A DNA stretch of 64,000 nt from Sphingopyxis italica (GCF_011926545.1 NZ_JAATIT010000001.1:405969-469968); one strand, 5' to 3'. Counted from the stretch's first letter, positions 1 through 10,026 are shown. Notes: generated from the sequence alone by a model not told the origin. Program-made: numbers and translations.

Positions 1-327
1 GTTGCCAGCGTAGAACGAGCAGTCGCGGTTGACGGTGCCGCTCAGCGAGAATTCGACGTTGACCGTCGGGGTCGCCGTTTCGCTGTCGCTCGGAGCGTCA
101 GCCTGAGCGCGGTAGCGGGTGCCGACGTCGGCAGGGAGCACGTAGTTGTCATAGAGACCGGCAACAAAATTGCTCGGGTTGGTGTCCGTTCCGCTGATCG
201 TAACCGGACCAAAGAAGGGAACGTTGACGGTGCCGGTACCGGCATAGTGACGCTCGTTGGTCTGGGCGACGGCCGGCGTCGCGATAAGCGCGATGGCGGC
301 GACGGTGCCACTAAGGATCTTCTTCAT
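1..327 (-). CDS. secreted protein of unknown function, partial (C-terminus outside window)
   Basis: Reading leftward from ATG at 325-327 gives 109 codons open to the window edge. Residues 1-22 (MKKILSGTVAAIALIATPAVAQ) form a clear Sec signal peptide with an AxA-type cleavage site. The mature part is rich in Thr, Gly, Val and Asn, and ends near a lone Cys in NRDCSFYAGN. It lies 141 bp downstream of the SCPU-like gene on the same strand, so it may belong to the same chaperone-usher or SCPU-type surface-fibre cluster. That link is inferred from position and from the beta-rich secreted look of the sequence; no domain can be assigned from the fragment. Confidence 0.75.
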   Translation of the reverse strand, partial: MKKILSGTVAAIALIATPAVAQTNERHYAGTGTVNVPFFGPVTISGTDTNPSNFVAGLYDNYVLPADVGTRYRAQADAPSDSETATPTVNVEFSLSGTVNRDCSFYAGN

Positions 328-468
328 AATCTTCTTCCCTCTATTTTACCGCCTCCCCCCATATGCCGGGTGACGATGTCATATTGCACCGGTTGGTCGG
401 AGTGCCGGGAGAGCATCGGTGCCTGCCCTTCCGGCATAACTCCGCCCGCGCAACCGCAGGCGAATTGC
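328..468. other. intergenic gap between two leftward secreted-protein genes
   Basis: 141 bp with no gene. A purine-rich stretch complementary to cttcttccctc (330-341) just upstream of the 327 start gives an AGGGAAG-type ribosome-binding site for the partial gene. No terminator hairpin is evident, so co-transcription with the gene at 469-993 is possible. Confidence 0.4.
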
Positions 469-993
469 TTAGATCGGAGAGACGGTGATCGTGATCGTCT
501 CCGAATAGTCGCCGGCGAGCAGCCCGGCCTCGCCCGAAGGCTCGCCCAGTTCGACCGCCAGACGCATGCCGTCGGTGGCGATGCCGCCGTTGCTGGAAAT
601 GACGCCGCCGGCCAAAAGCTGACGGCTGTTGAAGGACCGGCTCATCACCTGCCGCGACGGGTATCGCACCGGCATTTCGACGGCCAGATTATAGGGGAGG
701 ACACCGCTGTACGGGCCCTGCCCGTTCGGCATCGTCGTGTGGGTCAGGCCGCCGCGAGCGCCCTTGATCGTCATCGTGAACGGGATATTGCAATCGAACG
801 CAACGCGCGTTTCGATGCCCAATCCGCGGCGTTCGAGATTGCCGAAATCCATGTCGCCGATGCTGCCCATCGCGCAATGCTGGCGGATGGCACCGCTGAC
901 CGCGATGTCGAGCGACCGGACGTTCTGAATTTCTTTCGCGTTCGCAGGCACGGCGACAGCCGCCGCGGCGAGCGCAAAGAGCATGAATCTCAT
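469..993 (-). CDS. spore coat U (SCPU) domain-like secreted protein
   Basis: A 174-residue protein with a Sec signal peptide (MRFMLFALAAAAVAVPANA) and a beta-strand-rich mature part. It carries two Cys (QHCAMG and FDCNIP), the pairing seen in SCPU/Csu pilin-like domains, and a typical C-terminal strand SETITITVSPI. Family members are secreted subunits of chaperone-usher surface fibres. The start is ATG at 991-993, with a GGGGGT Shine-Dalgarno just upstream; an upstream TTG would add four residues and spoil the signal peptide. It precedes the partial secreted gene at the left edge. Usher and chaperone genes, if present, would lie left of the window. Confidence 0.65.
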   Translation of the reverse strand: MRFMLFALAAAAVAVPANAKEIQNVRSLDIAVSGAIRQHCAMGSIGDMDFGNLERRGLGIETRVAFDCNIPFTMTIKGARGGLTHTTMPNGQGPYSGVLPYNLAVEMPVRYPSRQVMSRSFNSRQLLAGGVISSNGGIATDGMRLAVELGEPSGEAGLLAGDYSETITITVSPI

Positions 994-1516
994 CTCAACC
1001 CCCAAAAACCAAAACGGTTTCCGGCCCCGCTTTGCGGATGACCTTTGGGCATCCCCCGATGCCCAGGGGAGTCGCGACCCGACTCACCCCCCTTCCGTTA
1101 AGAAAAACTTACTACAGAGCTTAAGTTAGGTTCACACCCATAAAATGGTGCCGATTGAAGAATCACACAGCGCCGATGCCGTTTAACTTCCACGGAAATA
1201 CCGAATTTAGGCGGTTAGCGACGGTTAACTGCACCCCTGCGAAGGCGAGCCCGCGGCCGATAGCGTCCAAAATCGGGACAGTGCGCCGGAAAAGTTTAAC
1301 TTCTCTATTCGATATAAGTTAAGTTTTAATGGGCAGTAAAGTGAAAATCGTTGAAAATCTGCGGCAACGTGGTGATTGACCGGTCGTAATCGGCGCACGG
1401 TTCGGCTCGCCCGCGCAGGATCGATCTTGCTGAGCCATATCCCGGGGCGCATGGCCCCGCAGTGTGCCCCCGCCATTAACCACTCCACAACCGATTGCCC
1501 CGCATAGGGCTGGCCC
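994..1516. promoter_or_regulatory. 523-bp AT-richer intergenic region
   Basis: No convincing gene on either strand. The stretch 1080-1340 is clearly richer in A/T than its surroundings and carries several TTAA-type words (around 1098, 1122, 1183, 1226, 1299 and 1320). It probably holds the promoters of the leftward SCPU gene and the rightward PilZ-HTH gene. I found no -35/-10 pair good enough to call. The TTAA words do not show the N7 spacing of full CtrA boxes. Confidence 0.35.
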
Positions 1517-2206
1517 ATGCCCATTCACGCGATGATCGAACAGGAAAAGGGTGCCGACGGCGCCCGCGCCGCCACGCGCGTGCACATGCGATTGGAAACC
1601 TCGGGGTCGCTGGGCGGCCGTCAGGGCTCCACCGTCTTGATCCACAATCTGTCGGCCACCGGCATGCTGATCGAAACCGCCTCCGATCTCGACATCGGTC
1701 AGCGGATCGCGGTGACCTTGCCCGAAGCGCCCGACTGCATGGCCACCATCGTGTGGCGCAGCGAGGCGCTTGCCGGCTGCCGTTTCGACCTTCCGCTCTC
1801 GCGCGCCGCGCTGAGCGCCGCGCAGCTGCGCAATCCGCTCCCCCAGGACGTCGATCCCGCCGGCGGCGCGGCGGACAGCGAGATGCTGGCCGAACGGCTG
1901 CTTCGATTGCGGCAGGAACGCGGCCTCAGCCGCGTCGAGCTGTCGAACCGTACGGGCTTCAGCAAGCCGAGCATCTGGGCTTGGGAAAACGGCAAGACGA
2001 TGCCGCGGCGCAGCAACCTGATCGCGCTGGCCGACGCCTTTGGCATATCCGAACGCGAACTGCTCGTCGGCGAGCTCGCCGCCGCGTCCGCCGATCCGTC
2101 GTTGACGGCAAAGCGGCTGCACGCGCTGATCGAAACGAGCCGCGACGAAATCGCCCTGCTGGCTGGCGTAAATCCCGGCGCGGTCCGGATCACGATAGAA
2201 TATTAG
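1517..2206 (+). CDS. PilZ domain-HTH (XRE) fusion regulator
   Basis: 229 residues. Residues about 15-95 are a PilZ domain with both c-di-GMP contact motifs: RAATR (17-21, RxxxR) and NLSATG (44-49, NxSxxG). Residues about 124-183 are a Cro/C1-type helix-turn-helix (LRLRQERGLSRVELSNRTG, then WAWENGKTMPR). The pairing suggests a DNA-binding protein whose activity is tuned by cyclic di-GMP; this follows from the domains and has not been shown for this protein. It stands alone, converging on queA with 12 bp between stops. A second, stand-alone PilZ protein is at 49604-49972, and an EAL phosphodiesterase-like gene at 58375-59574 could set the signal level. Confidence 0.85.
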   Translation: MPIHAMIEQEKGADGARAATRVHMRLETSGSLGGRQGSTVLIHNLSATGMLIETASDLDIGQRIAVTLPEAPDCMATIVWRSEALAGCRFDLPLSRAALSAAQLRNPLPQDVDPAGGAADSEMLAERLLRLRQERGLSRVELSNRTGFSKPSIWAWENGKTMPRRSNLIALADAFGISERELLVGELAAASADPSLTAKRLHALIETSRDEIALLAGVNPGAVRITIEY

Positions 2207-2218
2207 GGTTCTGGAGCC

Positions 2219-3253
2219 CTAATATCCCTTAGGCAGCAGCAGGCTCGCATCGCCATAGCTGTAGAAGCGATATTCCGCTTCGATGGCGTGGGCGTACGCC
2301 GCCTGCATCGTCTCCAATCCCATCAGCGCACTAACCAACATGAACAAGGTCGAGCGCGGCAGGTGGAAATTGGTCATCAGCCCGTCGATCGCCTTGAAGC
2401 GGTAGCCGGGGGTGATGAAGATCGCGGTATCGCCCGCGAAGGGCGCGATCGTGCCGTCGTCCTGCGCGGCGCTTTCGAGCAGGCGCAGGCTGGTGGTGCC
2501 GACCGCGATCACGCGGCCGCCCTTCGCACGCACCGCGTTCAGCCGCGCCGCGGTATCGGCGTCGATCCGCCCCCATTCGGCGTGCATGAGATGGTCGTCG
2601 GTGTCGTCGGCCTTGACCGGCAGGAAAGTGCCCGCGCCGACATGCAAGGTCAGCGTCTCGCTTCCGATCCCCGCCGCCGCCAGCGCATCGAGCAACCCGG
2701 GCGTGAAATGCAGCGCCGCGGTCGGCGCCGCGACCGCGCCGTCTTCGCGCGCGAACATCGTCTGATAATCGCTGCGGTCGTCCGCGTCGGTCGCCCGCTT
2801 GCCCGCGATATAGGGCGGCAGCGGCATCGTGCCGGCGCGTTCGAGCAGCAATTCGACCGGCTCGTCGCCGGCAAAGGCGAGGATGAAGCTGCCGTCGGCC
2901 AGCCGCTCTTCGGCGACCGCCACGACCCCCGCGCCGAAATCGACGCGCTCGCCCACGCGCAGCCGCTTCGCATTGCGGATAAAGGCCTGCCAGCGGCGGA
3001 GGTCGACGCGCTTGTGCAGCGTTGCGCCGATTTTCGCGTCGCCACGCCGCCCTTCGAGTTGCGCCGGAATGACGCGCGTGTCGTTGAAGACAAGGCAGTC
3101 GCCGGGGCGCAACCATCGGGGCAGATCAGCGACGCCGGCATCGACCATCTCGCCGCCGTCGACGACGAGCATCCGCGCGGCATCGCGCGGGCGCGCGGGG
3201 CGCAGCGCGATGCGTTCATTGGGTAAATCGAAATCGAAGGCGTCGACGCGCAT
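2219..3253 (-). CDS. queA: S-adenosylmethionine:tRNA ribosyltransferase-isomerase
   Basis: 344 residues, the normal length for QueA. The enzyme transfers and isomerises the ribosyl part of SAM onto 7-aminomethyl-7-deazaguanine in tRNA, giving epoxyqueuosine (queuosine pathway, cytosol). The family N-terminus ([18 protein letters not shown]) and central blocks such as PTAALHFTP and [11 protein letters not shown] are present. The C-terminal [15 protein letters not shown] block, strongly conserved in QueA, is intact. It is the last gene of the leftward xseB-ispA-coaD-ppi-queA group, 25 bp after the peptidyl-prolyl isomerase gene. Confidence 0.95.
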   Translation of the reverse strand: MRVDAFDFDLPNERIALRPARPRDAARMLVVDGGEMVDAGVADLPRWLRPGDCLVFNDTRVIPAQLEGRRGDAKIGATLHKRVDLRRWQAFIRNAKRLRVGERVDFGAGVVAVAEERLADGSFILAFAGDEPVELLLERAGTMPLPPYIAGKRATDADDRSDYQTMFAREDGAVAAPTAALHFTPGLLDALAAAGIGSETLTLHVGAGTFLPVKADDTDDHLMHAEWGRIDADTAARLNAVRAKGGRVIAVGTTSLRLLESAAQDDGTIAPFAGDTAIFITPGYRFKAIDGLMTNFHLPRSTLFMLVSALMGLETMQAAYAHAIEAEYRFYSYGDASLLLPKGY

Positions 3254-3278
3254 GACGGTTCGCGCGCCTCCCCGGGGA

Positions 3279-4082
<804 letters not shown>

Positions 4083-4169
4083 GCTGGATCGGCCCTTGTG
4101 TAACATTCCGGAATTGCGCCCCGTCCGGCGCGCCCTAGCGGGAAAAAGCTGAACGCTCAATGGATGGTG

Positions 4170-4676
4170 TCACCCTTCGCCTTGGCGAAGGCCGCGTTCG
4201 GCGATGCGCGCCCTGACCGCATCGCGCACCGCGGGCGTCACGAATTTATGGATGTCACCGCCAAAGATCGCGATTTCCTTGACCAGCCGCGACGCGATCG
4301 GCTGCAGGCCCACGTCCGCCATCAGGAATATCGTCTCGATCCGGTCGTTGAGTTGCTGGTTCATCCCCGCCATCTGATATTCATATTCGAAGTCCGCGAC
4401 GGCGCGCAGCCCGCGGACGATGACGCTCGCCCCCTCGCGCTCGGCAAAGTCCATCAGCAGCGAGTTGAAGCCGACGACGCGGATGTCGCCCTCGATCGAC
4501 GCGACCTCGGCCTTCACCATCGCGATGCGTTCGTCATCGTCGAACATCGGCGACTTGGTGATGTTCGTCGTCACCCCGATGACCAGCCGGTCGACCAGCT
4601 TCGCCCCGCGCCGGATGATGTCCATATGCCCGAGCGTGATCGGGTCGAACGTCCCCGGATAAACCCCCACCCGCAT
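4170..4676 (-). CDS. coaD: phosphopantetheine adenylyltransferase
   Basis: 168 residues, full family length. It catalyses the ATP-dependent adenylylation of 4'-phosphopantetheine to dephospho-CoA (coenzyme A pathway). The nucleotidyltransferase signature TFDPITLGH (residues 9-17, HxGH-like) and the C-terminal IASRLVKEIA block are present. ATG at 4674-4676 overlaps the ispA stop by one base (TGATG), implying translational coupling. A TTG one codon upstream is possible but unnecessary. Confidence 0.95.
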   Translation of the reverse strand: MRVGVYPGTFDPITLGHMDIIRRGAKLVDRLVIGVTTNITKSPMFDDDERIAMVKAEVASIEGDIRVVGFNSLLMDFAEREGASVIVRGLRAVADFEYEYQMAGMNQQLNDRIETIFLMADVGLQPIASRLVKEIAIFGGDIHKFVTPAVRDAVRARIAERGLRQGEG

Positions 4677-5596
4677 CAACGGTCCCTTTCCACGACATAA
4701 CGCGCGATCGCGCGCAAAAGTGCTGCCTCTTCGCCGAAGCTCGCCAGATGCTGGGTCGCCTGTTCGACGAGCAGCCCCGCCTGTTCGCGCGCACGTTCCA
4801 GCCCCATCAGCGTGACGAAGGTCGCCTTGCCCGCGGCGTCGTCCTTGTGCAGCGCCTTGCCGGCGCGTTCCTCATCGCCCTCGACGTCCATGATGTCGTC
4901 GGCGATCTGGAAGGCGAGCCCGATATCGCGCGCATAGCCGCGCAAGGGCCGGCGCCCCTCGGCCGGAATGCGCGCCAGGATCGCGCCTGCCTCGACCGAA
5001 AAGGCGATCAGCGCGCCGGTCTTCAATTGCTGGAGCCGCGTCACCGTCGGCAGATCGAAGTTCGACGTCTCGGCGGCGAGGTCCATCATCTGCCCGCCCG
5101 CCATGCCCGCCGGTCCCGCCGCGCGCGCGAGTTCGCAGCACAGCTCGCCGCGCACGAAGGGGTCGGCGCTCGTCACCGGGTCGCAGAGCCATTCGAACGC
5201 GAGGGCATGGAGCGAATCGCCCGCGAGCACCGCGGTCGCCTCGCCGAACGCCTTGTGCACCGTCGGCTTGCCGCGGCGCACATCGTCATCGTCCATGCAC
5301 GGCAGATCGTCGTGGATCAGCGAATAGACGTGCATCGCCTCGACCGCCGCGCCGACGCGCAACGTCAGGTCGCGATCGACGTGGAACAGGTCGCCGGCGG
5401 CGCGGACGAGCAGCGGGCGCAGCCTTTTGCCGCCCGCGATCGCGGCGTGGCGCATCGCTTCATAGAGCGGCCCGCGCGGATCGGCGGGCACCGGCAGCAG
5501 CTGGTCGAAGAGCCGGTCGATCCCGGCGACGACCTCGGCCTGCGTCGTCAGCAGCAATTGTGTGCCCCGCGAAAGCTGATCGTCGGCAAGCGCCAT
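4676..5596 (-). CDS. ispA: polyprenyl (farnesyl/geranylgeranyl) diphosphate synthase
   Basis: 306 residues of the trans-prenyltransferase family. The first Asp-rich motif DDLPCMDDDDVRRG and the second FQIADDIMDVEGD are both intact, as is GGKRLRP near the N-terminus. It condenses IPP with allylic diphosphates to feed ubiquinone, carotenoid and undecaprenyl synthesis. Bacterial ispA genes typically sit beside xseB, as here (6 bp gap). The stop codon overlaps the coaD start by one base. Confidence 0.93.
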   Translation of the reverse strand: MALADDQLSRGTQLLLTTQAEVVAGIDRLFDQLLPVPADPRGPLYEAMRHAAIAGGKRLRPLLVRAAGDLFHVDRDLTLRVGAAVEAMHVYSLIHDDLPCMDDDDVRRGKPTVHKAFGEATAVLAGDSLHALAFEWLCDPVTSADPFVRGELCCELARAAGPAGMAGGQMMDLAAETSNFDLPTVTRLQQLKTGALIAFSVEAGAILARIPAEGRRPLRGYARDIGLAFQIADDIMDVEGDEERAGKALHKDDAAGKATFVTLMGLERAREQAGLLVEQATQHLASFGEEAALLRAIARYVVERDR

Positions 5597-5602
5597 GGCG
5601 GA

Positions 5603-5866
5603 TCAGCTTTCGCCGAAGGGGGTGGTTCCCGTAGGCCGGCCGTCGGCGCCCAGGCTGACCTGCTCGATCCGTGCCTGCGCCGCCGCGAGCCGCGCTTCGC
5701 AATGGCCGCGCAGCGCATGGCCGCGTTCATAGAGCGCCACCGATTCCTCGAGGCTGACGTCGCCGCTTTCGAGCCGCCGCACGATCGTTTCGAGCTCGCC
5801 CATCGCGGCTTCGAAAGAGAGCGAGGCGATGTCCGCGGCGGCTGTGCTGTCGGGGGTATCCGTCAT
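5603..5866 (-). CDS. xseB: exodeoxyribonuclease VII small subunit
   Basis: 87 residues. The family core [20 protein letters not shown], then [16 protein letters not shown], is unmistakable: two helices that assemble on the XseA large subunit to form the ssDNA-specific exonuclease VII. It is first in the leftward operon with ispA 6 bp downstream. xseA is not in the window, as is usual for this gene order. Confidence 0.95.
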   Translation of the reverse strand: MTDTPDSTAAADIASLSFEAAMGELETIVRRLESGDVSLEESVALYERGHALRGHCEARLAAAQARIEQVSLGADGRPTGTTPFGES

Positions 5867-6147
5867 GGCCCCTGCTTTGGCCCCTTCGCCCCCTTGCGGT
5901 CAAGTGCGGTCGAGTTGTCGTCCCACGCGGTGACCGGTTCGGTCGTCTTTGCCGTTGCCGCAGTTGCGGCGGCTTTGGGGTGGGGAGCGGACGACGGCCG
6001 ATTTCGGCCGGTGGCGGACATTCACCTCCGCGCAATCACGCTTCGGTTTTTTGCAATTGCCGCGCCCCGTCCCCGCACCCATGTTGCACCGCACAAGAAG
6101 AGAGGGGCTCGAAGGCAAGTTTTGTTCCATCGACAAGGACTTGCACC
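5867..6147. promoter_or_regulatory. divergent intergenic region xseB / small secreted protein
   Basis: 281 bp between divergent starts, so it must carry promoters for the xseB operon and for the 6148 gene. It contains a GGCCGATTTCGGCC palindrome (5995-6008) followed by GGTGGCGGACATTCACC. A similar stretch occurs near 34176-34205, so this may be a small dispersed repeat. No clean -35/-10 pair is visible. Confidence 0.35.
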
Positions 6148-6444
6148 ATGAAAAATTATATTCTCTCCGCCCTCGGCCTGCTCGCGCTGGCGCCGACCGC
6201 CGCGCTCGCCAAGGACGAACCGGTCAAGCGTTTCGAACATGAAGGCGCGACCTATAGCTATACCGTCACCAAGGTCGGCGACACCCGCGTGATCCACGGC
6301 GTCGAGGAGCGCACCGGCAAGCCGTTCACGCTCCGCGTCGGCGCGCGCCGCGTGCGCGGCACCGTCGGCTCGCAGCAGGTCAGCTTCACGCTGCGCGACG
6401 TCGAGCCGCTCCAGATCGAGACGGCCACCCTCGCCGCGCGCTGA
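6148..6444 (+). CDS. small secreted protein of unknown function
   Basis: 98 residues with a strong Sec signal peptide (MKNYILSALGLLALAPTAALA, cleavage before KDEP). The mature part of about 77 residues is beta-rich and contains YSYTVTKVGDTRVIHGVEER and FTLRVGARRVRGTVG. No family is recognised. The start ATG 6148-6150 has an AAGGAC ribosome-binding site at 6135-6140. A strong terminator follows 16 bp after the stop, so it is monocistronic. Confidence 0.8.
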   Translation: MKNYILSALGLLALAPTAALAKDEPVKRFEHEGATYSYTVTKVGDTRVIHGVEERTGKPFTLRVGARRVRGTVGSQQVSFTLRDVEPLQIETATLAAR

Positions 6445-6460
6445 ACCCTCTCTCCGACCG

Positions 6461-6502
6461 CAGACCCCATGATGTTTTCGCATCATGGGGTCTGTTCGTT
6501 TT
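6461..6502 (+). terminator. strong intrinsic terminator upstream of purL
   Basis: Perfect 14-bp stem CAGACCCCATGATG (6461-6474) and CATCATGGGGTCTG (6481-6494), loop TTTTCG, followed by TTCGTTTT. It ends the 6148-6444 transcript and insulates purL. Confidence 0.9.
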
Positions 6503-6527
6503 GAGCCTACCCGGCTAAAGGCGCGCC

Positions 6528-8771
6528 ATGACTCAGACAGCGCCCGCCATCACCCCCGAAATCGTCACCGAGCATGGGCTTTCTCCGGAAGAATATGATC
6601 GCGTCCTCGCCGCGCTCGGGCGCGAGCCGAACCTTGTCGAACTCGGCATCTTCTCGGTCATGTGGTCCGAGCATTGCAGCTATAAAAGCTCGCGCCTCCA
6701 CCTCAAGAAACTGCCCACCGAGGCGCCGTGGGTGATCTGTGGCCCCGGCGAAAATGCCGGCGTGATCGACATCGGCGAAGGCGAAGACGGCAAGAAGCTC
6801 GCGGCGATATTCAAGATGGAGAGCCACAACCACCCGTCGTACATCGAACCCTATCAGGGCGCGGCGACCGGGGTCGGCGGCATCCTGCGCGACGTCTTCA
6901 CCATGGGCGCACGCCCGGTCGCGAACCTCAACGCGCTGCGCTTCGGCCGCCCCGACCACCCGAAGATGAAGCATCTCATCTCGGGCGTCGTCCACGGCAT
7001 CGGCGGCTATGGCAATTGCGTTGGCGTGCCGACGGTCGGCGGCGAGGTCAATTTCCACAAAGCGTATGATGGCAATATCCTCGTCAACGCGATGACCGTC
7101 GGCGTCGCCGAACAGGACAAGATCTTCTATTCGGCCGCATCGGGCGTCGGCAATCCGATCGTCTATGTCGGCTCGAAGACCGGCCGCGACGGCATCCACG
7201 GCGCTACCATGGCGTCGGCCGACTTCGGCGAGGATGCCGAGGAAAAGCGCCCGACGGTGCAGGTCGGCGATCCCTTCACCGAGAAACTGCTGATCGAGGC
7301 GTGTCTCGAACTGATGGCGTCGGACGCGATCGTCGCGATCCAGGACATGGGCGCCGCGGGCCTCACCTCCTCGTCGGTCGAAATGGCGTCGAAGGGCGGC
7401 GTCGGCCTCCATCTCAAGATGGATGACGTGCCGCAGCGCGAGACCGGCATGACGGCGTATGAGATGATGCTGTCCGAATCGCAGGAACGCATGCTGATGG
7501 TGCTGAAGCCCGGCCGCGAGGATTTCGCCGCAGCGATCTTCCACAAATGGGAACTCGACTTCGCGGTCATCGGCACCGTCACCGACACGGGGCGCATGGT
7601 GCTCGAGCATAAGGGCGAGATCGTCTGCGACATCCCGCTCGCGCCCCTCGCCGACGACGCGCCGCTCTACGACCGCCCGCATGTGCCCACGCCGAAGCAG
7701 GCTGACCTCACGAACGTCCCCGAGACGAAGGACGTCGCCGCCGATCTCAAGACCTTGATGGGCACCCCCGATATCGCCAGCCGCCGCTGGATCTGGGAAC
7801 AATATGACAGCCAGGTCGGCGCCGACACGGTGCAGACCGGCGGCGACGCCGCCCTCGTCCGCATCCACGGCACCAATCGCGCGCTCGCGATGAGCACCGA
7901 CTGCACCCCGCGCTATTGCTACGCCGACCCCGTCGAAGGTGGGAAGCAGGCGGTCGCCGAGACTTGGCGGAACATCAGTGCGGTCGGCGCCACGCCCTTG
8001 GCGATCACCAACTGCCTCAATTTCGCCAACCCGCAGCGCCCCGAAATCATGGGGCAGATCACCGGCTGTCTCGACGGCATGGCGCAGGCGTGCCGCGCGC
8101 TCGACTATCCGATCGTGTCGGGCAACGTCAGCCTCTACAATGAATCGAAGGCGACCGGCGGCGGCAGCGCGATCCTGCCGACCCCCGCGATCGGCGGCGT
8201 CGGCGTGATCGAGGATTGGAACAAGGCGGTCGGCATCGGCTTCAAGCGCACCGGCGACATCGTCCTCGCGGTCGGCGAACGCGCCGGCCATCTCGGCCAG
8301 TCGGTGTGGTTGCGCGAAATCCATGGCCGCGAGGAAGGCCCGCCGCCGCCCGTCGATTTGAAGGCCGAGAAGCGCACCGGCGACTTCATCCGCAAGGCGA
8401 TCAACGCGGGCTGGATCACCGCCTGCCACGACGTCTCCGACGGCGGCATGGCGGTGACGCTTGCCGAAATGGCGCTCAAGTCGAACATCGGCGTGCTCGT
8501 CAGCGAAGAACAGCCGTTCGGCGTCGCCGAAAGCTTCTTCGGCGAGGATCAGGGACTCTATCTCGTCACCGTCTGCGACACCTGCCTCGCCGACTTCCTC
8601 GACGCCGCGGGCCGCGCCGACGTGCCGGTCGACCCCGTCGGCCGCACGATCAAGGACCGCATCGTCTTCGAACTGCCGGGCAGCGACCATCAGGTGACGC
8701 TCACGGAACTCCGCGAGGCGCATGAAGGCTTCTTCCCGAACCTGATGGGCGCCGACGCGGCGCTCGCTTAA
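6528..8771 (+). CDS. purL: phosphoribosylformylglycinamidine synthase subunit PurL
   Basis: 747 residues, the size of the small-form PurL used with PurS and PurQ rather than the 1300-residue fused enzyme. It performs the ATP-dependent FGAR to FGAM step of purine synthesis. Conserved blocks include [44 protein letters not shown] and, in the second half, [10 protein letters not shown] and [10 protein letters not shown]. It starts 26 bp after the terminator. purS and purQ are not nearby. Confidence 0.97.
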   Translation: MTQTAPAITPEIVTEHGLSPEEYDRVLAALGREPNLVELGIFSVMWSEHCSYKSSRLHLKKLPTEAPWVICGPGENAGVIDIGEGEDGKKLAAIFKMESHNHPSYIEPYQGAATGVGGILRDVFTMGARPVANLNALRFGRPDHPKMKHLISGVVHGIGGYGNCVGVPTVGGEVNFHKAYDGNILVNAMTVGVAEQDKIFYSAASGVGNPIVYVGSKTGRDGIHGATMASADFGEDAEEKRPTVQVGDPFTEKLLIEACLELMASDAIVAIQDMGAAGLTSSSVEMASKGGVGLHLKMDDVPQRETGMTAYEMMLSESQERMLMVLKPGREDFAAAIFHKWELDFAVIGTVTDTGRMVLEHKGEIVCDIPLAPLADDAPLYDRPHVPTPKQADLTNVPETKDVAADLKTLMGTPDIASRRWIWEQYDSQVGADTVQTGGDAALVRIHGTNRALAMSTDCTPRYCYADPVEGGKQAVAETWRNISAVGATPLAITNCLNFANPQRPEIMGQITGCLDGMAQACRALDYPIVSGNVSLYNESKATGGGSAILPTPAIGGVGVIEDWNKAVGIGFKRTGDIVLAVGERAGHLGQSVWLREIHGREEGPPPPVDLKAEKRTGDFIRKAINAGWITACHDVSDGGMAVTLAEMALKSNIGVLVSEEQPFGVAESFFGEDQGLYLVTVCDTCLADFLDAAGRADVPVDPVGRTIKDRIVFELPGSDHQVTLTELREAHEGFFPNLMGADAALA

Positions 8772-8779
8772 CGCGCCCA

Positions 8780-8859
8780 CCGTCATTCCGGCAAAGGCCG
8801 GGATCTCGCCGGTGCGGCGTTGCGCGACGATGAGATACCGGCCTCCGCCGGGATGACGG
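8780..8859. repeat. dispersed palindromic intergenic repeat, type B copy 1
   Basis: 80-bp imperfect inverted repeat: CCGTCATTCCGGC at the left pairs with GCCGGGATGACGG at the right, with GGATCTC/GAGAT inside. A related copy lies at 31817-31896 and begins almost identically (CCGTCATCCCGGCG...CCGGGATCTCGCCGGTGCG). It lies between the purL stop and the DUF72 start. Confidence 0.75.
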
Positions 8860-8873
8860 AAGGTGAGAGATCT

Positions 8874-9608
8874 ATGAGCATCCATGTCGGAATCGGGGGT
8901 TGGACCTTCGAACCGTGGCGCGGCCCCTTCTACCCTGCCGGCCTCGCGCAAAAGCGCGAGCTCGAATATGCCGGCGAGCATCTGACTGGCATCGAGATCA
9001 ACGGCACCTATTATGGCAGCCAGAAGCCCGAAACCTTTGCTAATTGGGCGGCCGCAGTGCCCGATGGCTTCCAGTTCAGCGTCAAGGCGTCACGCTTCAC
9101 CACCAATCGCAAGGTGTTGAAGGAAGGCGCCGGGTCGATCGAGAAATTCCTGACGCAGGGGCTGACGCGACTCGGCGACCGGCTGGGTCCGATCCATTGG
9201 CAATTCATGGCGACGAAGAAGTTCGTGCCTGACGATTTCGCGGGCTTCCTCGACCTGCTTCCCGATACGCAGGACGGCCTGAAGTTGCGCCACGCGATCG
9301 AGGTGCGCGACGAAAGCTTCCGCGATCCGGCCTTTATCGACATGCTTCGCGAGCGGAACATGGCGGTCGTTTATGCCGACAGCGACGAGTTCCCGTGCAT
9401 CGACGAACAGACCGCCGATTTCACCTATGCGCGGCTACAGCGATCGCAGGAGGATGTCGAAACCGGCTATGACGCCAAGGCGCTCGACGGCTGGGCAAAG
9501 CAAGCGCGCGACTGGGCGAAGGGCGACCGCGGCGTCTATCTCTTTTTCATATCGGGCGCAAAGGTCCGCAACCCGGCGGCGGCGCAGGCGCTGATCGCGA
9601 AGCTATGA
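8874..9608 (+). CDS. DUF72 (YecE-like) family protein
   Basis: 244 residues. The DUF72 TIM-barrel signatures are visible: HVGIGGWTFEPWRGPFYP at the N-terminus, GIEINGTYYGSQKPETFANW, and FQFSVKASRFTTN. The family is widespread, and its biochemical function is not established. ATG 8874-8876 is chosen because the sequence aligns with the family from its second residue and a GGTGAGAG ribosome-binding site precedes it; the longer reading frame runs into the type B repeat. Confidence 0.85.
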   Translation: MSIHVGIGGWTFEPWRGPFYPAGLAQKRELEYAGEHLTGIEINGTYYGSQKPETFANWAAAVPDGFQFSVKASRFTTNRKVLKEGAGSIEKFLTQGLTRLGDRLGPIHWQFMATKKFVPDDFAGFLDLLPDTQDGLKLRHAIEVRDESFRDPAFIDMLRERNMAVVYADSDEFPCIDEQTADFTYARLQRSQEDVETGYDAKALDGWAKQARDWAKGDRGVYLFFISGAKVRNPAAAQALIAKL

Positions 9609-9610
9609 TA

Positions 9611-9670
9611 GATCCTCCCCTTCGCGCAGCGATGGGGAGGGGGACCGCCGCGAAGCGGTGGTGGAGGGGT
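9611..9670 (+). repeat. left 60-bp inverted repeat of DUF559 cassette
   Basis: Matches the reverse complement of 10028-10087 at 55 of 60 positions by hand count, without a gap. The last bases, GTGGAGGGGT, supply the GGAGGGG ribosome-binding site for the gene starting at 9676. It lies 2 bp after the DUF72 stop. Confidence 0.9.
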
Positions 9671-9675
9671 CAAGC

Positions 9676-10026
9676 GTGCCGACAAGCAATCACGCCTATA
9701 AGAGCGCCCGACGGTTACGCCGCAAAATGTCGCTGCCCGAAGTGCTATTATGGCAAATCCTGAGGAAGCAACCCGGCTACGTCAAATTCCGGCGCCAGCA
9801 CCCGATCGGGCGCTATGTGCTCGATTTCTATGTGCTGGAATTGAAGCTCGCGATCGAGATTGATGGCGTTGGCCACGACATGGGTGATCGCCCCGAGCGC
9901 GATGACTCACGCGATCAATGGCTCGAATCGCAAGGGATAAGGATGCTGCGTATCGCCGCGAAAGATGTTCTCGCCGACCCCGCCGGAGTCGCGGACAGCA
10001 TAGTGCGGGTTTGCACCGAGAGGTAA
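9676..10026 (+). CDS. DUF559 (Vsr/PD-(D/E)XK-like) endonuclease-domain protein
   Basis: 116 residues. The DUF559 core is present: MSLPEVLLWQILR, then RRQHPIGRYVLDFYVLELKL, then AIEIDGVGHD. D of VLDF and E/D of IEIDG match the expected PD-(D/E)XK-like metal site. The fold is shared with very-short-patch-repair nucleases, but activity is unproven. The GTG start at 9676 is chosen for its spacing to the GGAGGGG in the left repeat; in-frame GTGs at 9658 and 9661 lie inside the repeat. The gene fills the space between two 60-bp inverted repeats almost exactly: 5 bp on the left, 1 bp on the right. Confidence 0.85.
   Translation: MPTSNHAYKSARRLRRKMSLPEVLLWQILRKQPGYVKFRRQHPIGRYVLDFYVLELKLAIEIDGVGHDMGDRPERDDSRDQWLESQGIRMLRIAAKDVLADPAGVADSIVRVCTER

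Noticed and set aside
42-311. 89-codon minus-strand frame near the left edge
   Set aside because: Out of frame with the signal-peptide protein that starts at 327 on the same strand; Arg/Ser/Pro-rich shadow.
1090-1330. TTAA-type words as CtrA boxes
   Set aside because: No pair has the TTAA-N7-TTAA spacing; the closest (TTAG-N6-TTAA near 1216) is off by one.
1225-1524. 99-codon minus-strand frame in the AT-rich gap
   Set aside because: No start signal, no family, and it overlaps the PilZ-HTH start; composition looks like translated non-coding DNA.
4748-6151. 467-codon plus-strand frame opposite ispA and xseB
   Set aside because: Antisense shadow with Arg/Ala/His-rich composition; ispA and xseB are certain on the other strand.
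6507-8981. Very long open frame on the minus strand opposite purL
   Set aside because: High-GC antisense shadow. The plus strand encodes an unmistakable full-length PurL, and the minus frame has no family features.
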